64,000 nucleotides of DNA. Source: JASGIT01 sp047601665. GTDB lineage: Bacteria; Pseudomonadota; Gammaproteobacteria; Burkholderiales; Burkholderiaceae_C. Numbering within the stretch: the first letter of the stretch is position 1; the number at the start of each line of letters is the position of its first letter. The notes beneath the pieces were generated by a model that was not told where the DNA came from, made no database searches, and was given only the letters and a program-made list of their open reading frames with translations. The stretch covers positions 3,534,001 to 3,598,000 of the forward strand of contig JASGIT010000001.1 in NCBI GenBank assembly GCA_047601665.1, read 5' to 3'. Below, piece after piece: positions 35,580-42,232 of the stretch. A program made the translations under genes and the position numbers.

Positions 35580-35823
35580 GGTGCCCGTTGCCCCGCAAAG
35601 GCAGTGGATGCAAGGCGCCCACCGCAAGCCGCACTGGTGTGCGGCGAGGATGGGCAACGCCGCAGACGCTGCCTTTGCGGGGCAACCCTTCGGGCAAGGC
35701 AGCAAACAGCCGCACTCGTTGTTGCGCACCTTGCCCAGGCAGAGAGCCTGGGCTGCGGCGCGCGCCTAGATTGCGGCTGTTTGCTGCCTTGCGGGCACCA
35801 TGAAAAGGCCGCAAACACGCTCT
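35556..35823. mobile_element. 268-bp Y-shaped inverted-repeat element (MITE-like)
   Basis: Perfect 32-bp terminal inverted repeats at 35556-35587 and 35792-35823. Inside are two palindromic modules of about 100 bp with a 7-base spacer. Module A has an 18-bp perfect stem (35587-35604 with 35669-35686) and an inner hairpin GCCGCAC/GTGCGGC. Module B has a 21-bp perfect stem (35694-35714 with 35772-35792) and an inner hairpin GCCCAGGC/GCCTGGGC. The whole element would fold into a three-way junction. The modules share sequence (GCTGCCTT-GCGGG-CA-CC on the right arms), so one may be a copy of the other. No transposase and no clear target duplication. Its left end carries the gluQ start; its right end lies one base from the stop of the oxidoreductase gene. 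A mobile origin is inference. Confidence 0.65.
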
Positions 35824-35824
35824 A

Positions 35825-36859
35825 TCAAGCCACGGCCAGGGCCAGTTCCAGCCCGGAGATGAACGCATCCTCCACGCGGTGGCCCAGGCACCAGTCGCCG
35901 CAGGCGCCCAGGCCCAGGGCGGCGTCCCACAGGTGGCTCTGGCCCAGCGGCGCGGCGGTTTTGGCGTGCGGCCAGCGGCGCACCTCGGCCCAGGCGGGTT
36001 CGGCGCGGATGCCGGTGAGTTCCGAGAAGGCGCGCCGCATTTTCTGCGCCACGCGCTGCGGGTCGTCGCGCAGGTGTTCTTGCGACCAGGCGGCGCTGGC
36101 CTGTACCGTCCAGCGCTCGATCTGGCCGCGCCCCGGCTTGGACGATTCGCGCGCCAGCCAGGCGATGCGGTGGTGCGTGCTGCGCGCGGCGTTCCACTGC
36201 GGGCCCAGGGTGGTCAGGCCGGGCTGGGCGGCCTGGGGGAAGGCGAGCATCAGCGTCCAGCACGGCGCGGTCTGCACGTTGGCGAGGGCTTTGTCGAATG
36301 CGTTGACGCCGGAGGCTTGCAGCAGCGCGCGCGCCTCGGGTGCGGGCTGGGCGAGCAGCACGGCGTCGAAGCCCGCGTGGCTGGTGTTGGCGGTGTGGCT
36401 TTCGCAGTCGAGCCGCCAGCGCTGGCCGGTGCGGCTCAGCCGCGTCGCGGCGGTGTGGGTATGCAGGCGGGTGATGGGCTCGGCCCAGGCGGCGGGCAGC
36501 GCGTGCATTCCCGGCAGGGCGACCCAGTGCGGGTCTTTGGGCGGCGGCGCGGCGCTGGCGGTGCGGCCCTCGGCGTCGAGCACGCGCACGGTGCTGGCGC
36601 TCCAGGGACGGCACAGGCCGGGCACGGTGGCGAGGGCGCGCTCGAAACGCGGGTCGCGCACCGTGAAGTACTGCGCGCCCGCGTCAAAGCCGCCAAAGGC
36701 CGAGTCCTGCGTTGCCATGCGGCCGCCGGGACGCGCCTCGCGCTCGAACACGGTGACCTCGTGCCCCGCTTGCAGCAGCGTGCGTGCAGCGGCCACGCCC
36801 GCCATGCCCGAGCCAACGATGGCAATGCGGCGCGGGGTGCGGGAAGCGGGTGCGGTCAT
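35825..36859 (-). CDS. Renalase-like FAD/NAD(P)-dependent oxidoreductase (344 aa)
   Basis: N-terminal dinucleotide-binding fold RRIAIVGSGMAGVAAARTLLQAGHEVTVFER, followed by PGGRMATQ and GGFDAGAQYFTVRDPRF, typical of the renalase/amine-oxidase-like flavoproteins common in proteobacteria. The C-terminal FAD motif is LGACGDWCLGHRVEDAFISGLELA. Full length. The start was set at ATG 36859 (MTAPASRTPRR); the frame extends to 36895 inside the LysR gene. Same strand as the LysR gene, 16 bases after it. The stop codon lies one base beyond the inverted-repeat element. Substrate unknown. Confidence 0.85.
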   Translation of the reverse strand: MTAPASRTPRRIAIVGSGMAGVAAARTLLQAGHEVTVFEREARPGGRMATQDSAFGGFDAGAQYFTVRDPRFERALATVPGLCRPWSASTVRVLDAEGRTASAAPPPKDPHWVALPGMHALPAAWAEPITRLHTHTAATRLSRTGQRWRLDCESHTANTSHAGFDAVLLAQPAPEARALLQASGVNAFDKALANVQTAPCWTLMLAFPQAAQPGLTTLGPQWNAARSTHHRIAWLARESSKPGRGQIERWTVQASAAWSQEHLRDDPQRVAQKMRRAFSELTGIRAEPAWAEVRRWPHAKTAAPLGQSHLWDAALGLGACGDWCLGHRVEDAFISGLELALAVA

Positions 36860-36875
36860 ACAGGGCCTTTCATTT

Positions 36876-37814
36876 CTAGAAGTGATGATTCTCAAGCAGC
36901 GCGCGGCGCGTGGCGGGGCTGGCGAGTTGGGTTATCCACCATTGCAAAGCCCGCCCCGGTTGTGCGTGGCTGGGGCCGCCCCAGGCGTAATACACGCGCG
37001 ACACGCGCTCGGGCCGGGCCACGCGGCGCTGCACCAGGCGGCCCGCGGCAAGATAGGGGCGCACCATGGGTTCGGGCAGGAAGCCAAAGCCCAGGCCGCG
37101 CAGCTGGGCGGCTATTTTTGCCTGCATGGTGTCCACCGTGAGCACGCTCTGGCCCGTGAGCAGCCCTACGGTCATGCCGCTGCGCTGGCCCGAGTCGGCC
37201 ACGGCCACGGCGCGGTGCTGCAGCAGTTGCGCGTCGGTCAGGGGTTCGGGCGTGCTGGCCAGCGGGTGGTGCGGGGCGACGACGAAGATGAAGGGGACTT
37301 CGCCCATCGCCTGCGCCTGCAGGCCGGGCTGGCCGTCTGCCGCGCCCACGCCGATGGCGAGGTCGGCACGGCCCGAGGTCAGCGCTTCGAGCGTGCCGCT
37401 CATGATGCCGTCGCGCAGCTTCAGCTGCGTGGGCGGGTTGAGGGCGTAGAACGCCTCGGCCAGTTCGAGCAGCGTGGTGCGCGAGACGATGCCGTCGGCG
37501 GCTACGGTGATCTGCGGCTCCCACCCCGTCGCCACGCGGCGCACGCGGTGGGCCACGGCGTCCAGGTCTTCGAGCAGGCGCGCGCCTTCGCGCAGCAGCT
37601 CGGCCCCGGCGGGCGTGGGGCGGGCCTGGCGCGTGCTGCGGTCGAACAGCAGCACGTCCAGCGCGTCTTCGATCTGGCGCACGCGGTAGGTCAGCGCGCT
37701 GGGCACCAGCCCCAGGCGGCGCGCGGCGGCGGCGAAGCTGCCCGCTTCGGCAATGGCCTGGAGCATGGCCAGGGCATCGGGGGTGAGGACGGCGCGGGGA
37801 GGCTGCGGGTTCAA
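36876..37814 (-). CDS. LysR family transcriptional regulator (312 aa)
   Basis: N-terminal winged helix (residues about 10-68: ALAMLQAIAEAGSFAAAARRLGLVPSALTYRVRQIEDALDVLLFDR) and a periplasmic-binding-protein-like effector domain (about 95-300). The frame opens only with TTG at 37814 (stop upstream at 37835-37833); a TTG start is therefore likely. It is divergent from the first pirin gene across 99 bases, the usual arrangement of a LysR regulator and its target. It may also control the oxidoreductase that follows it. The effector is unknown. Confidence 0.88.
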   Translation of the reverse strand: MNPQPPRAVLTPDALAMLQAIAEAGSFAAAARRLGLVPSALTYRVRQIEDALDVLLFDRSTRQARPTPAGAELLREGARLLEDLDAVAHRVRRVATGWEPQITVAADGIVSRTTLLELAEAFYALNPPTQLKLRDGIMSGTLEALTSGRADLAIGVGAADGQPGLQAQAMGEVPFIFVVAPHHPLASTPEPLTDAQLLQHRAVAVADSGQRSGMTVGLLTGQSVLTVDTMQAKIAAQLRGLGFGFLPEPMVRPYLAAGRLVQRRVARPERVSRVYYAWGGPSHAQPGRALQWWITQLASPATRRALLENHHF

Positions 37815-37824
37815 GATTTTTGAA

Positions 37825-37835
37825 TGATGCCATCA
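37825..37835. promoter_or_regulatory. Candidate LysR operator between the regulator and pirin genes
   Basis: TGATG-C-CATCA is a perfect interrupted palindrome in the only divergent gap, 11 bases upstream of the LysR start. Position and symmetry fit an autoregulatory LysR site. Confidence 0.4.
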
Positions 37836-37913
37836 ATGGCGCTGGGCCACGGCGCAGGAGGGCCGCCCTACAGTGAATGCAACGCTGAATCACCACTGAA
37901 AGGAGCCCCTCCG

Positions 37914-38621
37914 ATGCTCACCGTTCGCAAGTCCGAAGACCGTGGCCATGCCGACCATGGCTGGCTCAAGTCGTACCACAGCTTCTCGTTCGCGGGCTAC
38001 CACGACCCGCGCCACATGGGCTGGGGCAATCTGCGCGTGATCAACGAAGACCGCATCGCGCCCGGCACCGGCTTTGGCGCGCATGGGCACCGCGACATGG
38101 AAATCATCAGCTACGTGCTCTCGGGCGAACTGGCCCACAAGGACAGCATGGGCAACGTGCAAGGCATTCCGCCCGGCGACGTGCAGCGCATGAGCGCGGG
38201 CAGCGGCGTGGTGCACAGCGAGTTCAACCACGCGCAGGGCCAGACCACGCATTTCCTGCAGATCTGGCTCCTGCCCGACCGGCAGGGCATTGCGCCAAGC
38301 TACGAGCAAAAGCGCTTCACCGATGCCGAAAAGCGCGGCCAGCTGCGCCGCGTGGCCGCGCCCGACGGGGCCGAAGGCGCGGTCACCCTCCATGCCGATG
38401 CCACGCTGTACGCCGGGCTGTTCGACGGGGCCGAATCCGCGGAACTGCCCCTGGCCCCGGGCCGCAAGGGCTACGTGCACCTGGTGCGTGGCACGCTGTC
38501 GGTCAACGGCCAGCGCTTGCAGGGCGGCGATGCGGCGCTGCTGGAGGGCGAAAGCAGCGTGGTGCTGTCCGGCGGGCAGGACGCCGAAGTGCTCGTTTTC
38601 GACCTGGCCGCGTTACATTGA
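37914..38621 (+). CDS. Pirin family protein (235 aa)
   Basis: Bicupin of the pirin/YhhW type. Opening LTVRKSEDRGHADHGWLKSYHSFSFAGYHDP is characteristic. The N-terminal cupin holds the metal ligands in FGAHGHRDMEIISYVLSGELAHKDSMGN and VHSEFNH. The ATG at 37914 is preceded by AAGGAG. First gene of a pirin-osmC-pirin run (gaps of 15 and minus 4 bases), divergent from a LysR regulator. Some family members have quercetinase activity; the role here is not known. Confidence 0.92.
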   Translation: MLTVRKSEDRGHADHGWLKSYHSFSFAGYHDPRHMGWGNLRVINEDRIAPGTGFGAHGHRDMEIISYVLSGELAHKDSMGNVQGIPPGDVQRMSAGSGVVHSEFNHAQGQTTHFLQIWLLPDRQGIAPSYEQKRFTDAEKRGQLRRVAAPDGAEGAVTLHADATLYAGLFDGAESAELPLAPGRKGYVHLVRGTLSVNGQRLQGGDAALLEGESSVVLSGGQDAEVLVFDLAALH

Positions 38622-38636
38622 AGGGCAAGGAGACCC

Positions 38637-39047
38637 ATGATGACCATTGAACTGCAACGTATTCCCGGCGCCCCCATGGCCCAGACGGTGCACATCCGCG
38701 GCCACGAACTCGTGGTCGACGGCACCGTGGAAGAGGGCGGCGGCGACGGCGGCCCCAACCCGCACGACCTGTACGACGCCGCCCTGGGCGCGTGCAAGGC
38801 GCTCACCGTGCTCTGGTACGCGCGCCGCAAGGGCCTGCCGGTGCAGGACGTGCGCACGGTGGTGGAGCGCGACGCCTCCGCCGAGCGCAGCGGCACCTAC
38901 CGCCTGGCGGCCCGGCTGCAGGTCAGCGGTGACCTGACCGACGCGCAGATCGCCGAACTGGAGGCCGTGGCGCATAAATGCCCGGTGCACAAGCTCATGA
39001 CCGCCGTGACGACCGAGGTCAGCACCTCGGTGGAACGCGCGGCGTGA
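38637..39047 (+). CDS. OsmC family protein (136 aa)
   Basis: Ohr/OsmC-fold thiol-peroxidase family. Seen: PNPHDLYDAALGACKALTVLWYARRKGLPVQDV, containing the first cysteine, and a second cysteine in AVAHKCPVHKLMTAV, the pair used to reduce organic hydroperoxides. Length matches the OsmC/YhfA type. Two consecutive ATG codons open the frame; AAGGAGA lies just upstream. The end overlaps the second pirin gene in GTGA. Flanked by pirins, it probably takes part in a redox or electrophile response. Confidence 0.9.
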   Translation: MMTIELQRIPGAPMAQTVHIRGHELVVDGTVEEGGGDGGPNPHDLYDAALGACKALTVLWYARRKGLPVQDVRTVVERDASAERSGTYRLAARLQVSGDLTDAQIAELEAVAHKCPVHKLMTAVTTEVSTSVERAA

Positions 39048-39925
39048 GCATCGTCCCGCTCCAGGGCCACGCCAAGGACCTGGGCGGCGGCTTCACCGTG
39101 CGCCGCGTGCTGCCCGCGCCGGCGCGCCAGTCGGTGGGGCCGTTCCTGTTCTTCGACCATCTGGGCCCGGTGGCGGTGCACCCGCAGGACGAGCACGACG
39201 TGCGCCCGCACCCGCACATCGGCCTGGCGACGGTGACCTACCTGTTCGAGGGCGCGATCATGCACCGCGACAGCCTGGGCTCGCGGCAGCGGATCGAACC
39301 CGGCGCGATCAACTGGATGACGGCCGGGCGCGGCATCGTGCATTCCGAGCGCCGCCCCGAAGCCCTGGCCGGGCGCGACTACGTGAACCACGGCCTGCAG
39401 CTGTGGGCCGCGCTGCCGCGCGAGCACGAAGAGGCTGAGCCCGCCTTCGCGCACACGCCCGCCGAGGCCCTTCCCGAGATGCGCGTTCAGGGCGCCGTGG
39501 TGCGCGTGCTGATCGGGACGGCGTTCGGCCGGCAATCGCCCGTGGCCACGTACAGCCCCACGCTGTACCTCGACGTCCAACTGCCCGAGGGCGCCGCCAT
39601 CGACCTGCCCGCGCTCGCGCCCGAAATGGCGGTCTATGCCGTGGATGCGGACCTGCGGGTCGCAGACGAGGCATTGCCCGCGCGCACCATGGGCGTGCTG
39701 CCCACAGGCCAGGGCGCGCAGGTGCGCGCCACCGCAGGCTCCGCGCGCTTCGTCGTGATCGGCGGCGCGCCGCTCGACGGGCCGCGCCATATGTGGTGGA
39801 ACTTCGTCTCCAGCCGCAAGGAGCGCATCGTGCAGGCCGCGCGGGACTGGGAGAACCAGACCATGGGCCAGGTGCCGGGCGAGACGGAATGCATCCCGCT
39901 GCCCGAGCGGCGCTTCAAACCCTGA
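39044..39925 (+). CDS. Pirin family protein, second copy (293 aa)
   Basis: A longer pirin of the other subfamily: GGGFTVRRVLPAPARQSVGPFLFFDHLGPV, metal-site VRPHPHIGLATVTYLFEGAIMHRDSLGSRQRIEPGAINWMTAGRGIVHSERRPE, and the C-terminal cupin with HMWWNFVSSRKERI. The start is a GTG at 39044 sharing GTGA with the osmC stop; a nominal frame from 38978 lies inside osmC. It is not a recent duplicate of the first pirin. It ends before an intergenic repeat copy that separates it from a convergent gene. Confidence 0.9.
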   Translation: MSIVPLQGHAKDLGGGFTVRRVLPAPARQSVGPFLFFDHLGPVAVHPQDEHDVRPHPHIGLATVTYLFEGAIMHRDSLGSRQRIEPGAINWMTAGRGIVHSERRPEALAGRDYVNHGLQLWAALPREHEEAEPAFAHTPAEALPEMRVQGAVVRVLIGTAFGRQSPVATYSPTLYLDVQLPEGAAIDLPALAPEMAVYAVDADLRVADEALPARTMGVLPTGQGAQVRATAGSARFVVIGGAPLDGPRHMWWNFVSSRKERIVQAARDWENQTMGQVPGETECIPLPERRFKP

Positions 39926-39927
39926 TT

Positions 39928-39981
39928 TAGAAAAAATAGGCTGCCAGCCCTTGTGAGGTAAGCGCGAGCAGCTATTAAAAA
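39928..39981. repeat. AGCTGCCAGCGC repeat, copy 10 (between convergent genes)
   Basis: AGAAAAAATAGGCTGCCAGC, then CCTTGTGAGGTAAGCGCGAG and CAGCTATTAAAA: a drifted copy whose arms still pair partly. Flanked by A and T runs, so it can act as a weak two-way terminator. Confidence 0.65.
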
Positions 39982-39988
39982 TGCAGCA

Positions 39989-40813
39989 TCAACGCTGGGC
40001 GGGCATCACCTCCAGCCCCGTCTTTTCCACCACCGGTTTGGCGGCGGCGCTCTGGTAGAAGCGGATCAGCGCCTTCGCCCCCTCGGGGTTCTGCGCCTTG
40101 GCCGCAATGCCTGCCGAGAACACCGCGTAGCTCTGCACCGCATCGGGCAGGCGGCCCACGAAGGTGATGCCCGGAATCGGCAGCAGTTCGCTCACCTGCT
40201 GCATCCCCACTGCCGCATCGCCGCGCGCCACGATGGTGCCCACGCGGTCGCCCACCACCTTCTTGCTCTTGGGCAGCACCTGGGCTTCTATGCCCAGTTG
40301 CTTGAGCATTTTCGTTTCATAGAAAGTGCCGCTGGCGCTGGCCGAATAGGCAATCGACGGCGCATTGAGCAGCACCTGCTTGAAGGCGTCCACGGTGCCG
40401 ATGTCCGGCACCGGTGCTCCGGCGCGCACCGCCAGTCCGATGGACGAGCGCACCAGGTCCACCTGGCTGCCCGGCACCACGTAGCCCTGGGCCGCGAGCT
40501 TGTCGAGCGCGCCGCGTTCCAGCACCACCACGTCGATGGCCTCGCCGCGCTCCAGCCGGTGCGGGATGGAGGTGGTGGACGCGCCCATCGACGAGCCGTA
40601 GGCCGACTCCACCTTGCCGCCCGTCTGCTGTTCGAAGACCGGAACCAACTGCTTGTGCGCCTCGGCAAAGCCGCCCGAGGTCACGAGCTTGATGGGCTGG
40701 GCCAGCGCAGGGTCCTGGGGCTTGCCGGGTGCGGCGCAGCCGGCAATGAGGGCGGCCGTGGCCAGCAGCAGAGCGCGGCGCGTCAGCAGGGCGGGGGTGG
40801 GCATGGGGCGCAT
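39989..40813 (-). CDS. Molybdate/tungstate-type substrate-binding lipoprotein (274 aa)
   Basis: Periplasmic binding protein of the ModA-like (SBP_bac_11) group. The N-terminus has a twin-arginine-like start (LLTRRALLLATAALIAGC) ending in a lipobox cysteine. The body starts IKLVTSGGFAEAHKQLVPVFEQQTGG, with SSMGASTTSIPHRLERGEAIDVVVLERGALDKL and the C-terminal domain entry SIGLAVRAGAPVPDIGTVDAFKQVLL. The ATG at 40813 has AGGAGA 8 bases upstream. No permease or ATPase gene is adjacent, so it is an orphan in this window. The true ligand is unknown; some orphans of this type bind organic acids or act in signalling. Confidence 0.83.
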   Translation of the reverse strand: MRPMPTPALLTRRALLLATAALIAGCAAPGKPQDPALAQPIKLVTSGGFAEAHKQLVPVFEQQTGGKVESAYGSSMGASTTSIPHRLERGEAIDVVVLERGALDKLAAQGYVVPGSQVDLVRSSIGLAVRAGAPVPDIGTVDAFKQVLLNAPSIAYSASASGTFYETKMLKQLGIEAQVLPKSKKVVGDRVGTIVARGDAAVGMQQVSELLPIPGITFVGRLPDAVQSYAVFSAGIAAKAQNPEGAKALIRFYQSAAAKPVVEKTGLEVMPAQR

Positions 40814-40912
40814 TCGGAAGTCTCCTGGTGGTTGGAAGAGCGGATTGTGTGGTGCGGCGCCGACTATGGGCGGCGGAGCGCGATATCTGGCGATAATGTA
40901 CGGACGTTACCG

Positions 40913-42232
40913 ATGGTTGCGTCCATCGGCTTGATACATACGCATTCCGTGAATGTGAATACTTCCGTCCTCATCCCCATCGGCCAATTGCGCATTGGCA
41001 TGTACATTCAGTTGGATGTGGGCTGGATGAACCATCCCTTTCCCACCAGCAGTTTCCGCATCGCGTCGGCAGAGCAGATTGCCACGCTGCGCACGCTGAA
41101 CATCAGCCATGTCCGCCACATACTGTCCAAGAGCGACCCCCAGGTGGCCGGCGGCCTGCTGCGGGGCGATGGGGCGCGCGGCGAAGGCGGTGAAGACCAT
41201 CCGGACGAAAGGCCCGTGGCGGCCGCTGCCGCCCAGCCCGAGCTGGAAGCGCAAAACCGGCAACTGGCCTTCTGCGATCGCCGCTTTGGCGAAATCACGC
41301 GCGGTTACCAGCAAGTGACCGAAGTGGTCGACGCCCAGCCGCAGGCGGCGCATGAAATCAGCCGCACGCTGGTGGATGCCTGCGTGGACGATCTGCTGGC
41401 GAGCGGCGACTCGGTCATCCGCCTGCTGTCGGAAGACGTGGGCGTGCGCAGCGCGCTGCATCCCGTCAACGTGATGGTGCTGAGCCTGCTGCTGGGCAAG
41501 GCGCTGGGCCTGCAATGCGCCGCGCTCAAAAGCCTGGGCCTGGCCGCCTTGCTGCACGACCTGGGCAAGCTGGCCCTGCCGCTCCAGGTGGCCGAGCCCT
41601 ATGCGCACCTGACGGCCTCCGAGATGGAGCGGTACGAGAGCCACGTGGGTGAAACCGTCGCGCGGGCCGAGCGCATGAAGCTGCCCGTGGGGGTGGTGAC
41701 TGCCATTGCGCAGCACCACGAGCGCGTGGACGGCACGGGCTTTCCGCTGCACCTGCTGGGCGAAGACCTGGGGACCTGGGGCCAGGTGGTGGGCCTGGTC
41801 AACCAGTACGACCGGCTGTGCAATCCCACGCACGGGGAAGGCGCGCTCACGCCGCACGAGGCGCTGTCCATCCTGTTCGCGCAGCACCGCACCAAGTTCG
41901 ATACCGCCGTGCTCGGGGCCTTCATCCGCATGATGGGCGTGTATCCGCCGGGCTCCATCGTGCAGTTGGTGAACGACTGCTTCGCCATCGTGGTGTCGGT
42001 CAACATGGCGCGCCCGCTGCGCCCGCGCGTGGTGCTGCACGACCCGGCCACGCCCAAGGCGCAGGCGCTGATCGTGGACCTGGAAACCCGGCCCGAACTC
42101 GGCATACGCCGCAGCCTGCGCCCCGTGCAACTGCCACGCGAAGCGCTGGACTACCTGTCGCCACGCGAGCGCGTGTGCTACTTCTTCGAGCGTGCCGTGG
42201 ATCTGGGCGCCGCGCAGGGAGCGGCTGCATGA
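40913..42232 (+). CDS. HD-GYP domain phosphodiesterase with DUF3391 N-terminus (439 aa)
   Basis: Predicted cyclic-di-GMP phosphodiesterase. The N-terminal DUF3391 segment is LIPIGQLRIGMYIQLDVGWMNHPFPTSSFRI. The HD motif is HDLGK (H215, D216) and the second signature is HHERVDGTGFP (268-278), where phenylalanine replaces the tyrosine of canonical GYP. The start is uncertain: ATG 40913 is used, but GTG codons at 40949 and 40955 in the same frame are also possible; the longer open frame upstream overlaps the divergent binding-protein gene. The stop overlaps the next gene's ATG (ATGA), coupling it to a GGDEF-EAL protein. Confidence 0.85.
   Translation: MVASIGLIHTHSVNVNTSVLIPIGQLRIGMYIQLDVGWMNHPFPTSSFRIASAEQIATLRTLNISHVRHILSKSDPQVAGGLLRGDGARGEGGEDHPDERPVAAAAAQPELEAQNRQLAFCDRRFGEITRGYQQVTEVVDAQPQAAHEISRTLVDACVDDLLASGDSVIRLLSEDVGVRSALHPVNVMVLSLLLGKALGLQCAALKSLGLAALLHDLGKLALPLQVAEPYAHLTASEMERYESHVGETVARAERMKLPVGVVTAIAQHHERVDGTGFPLHLLGEDLGTWGQVVGLVNQYDRLCNPTHGEGALTPHEALSILFAQHRTKFDTAVLGAFIRMMGVYPPGSIVQLVNDCFAIVVSVNMARPLRPRVVLHDPATPKAQALIVDLETRPELGIRRSLRPVQLPREALDYLSPRERVCYFFERAVDLGAAQGAAA

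Noticed and set aside
35561..35818. Two similar small frames on opposite strands inside the inverted-repeat element
   Set aside because: They mirror each other because the DNA is palindromic (both begin MFAAFSWCP). No ribosome-binding site or family match supports coding.
35550..35830. Target-site duplication flanking the inverted-repeat element
   Set aside because: The bases outside the terminal repeats (GATGTA on the left, ATCAAG on the right) do not repeat each other.
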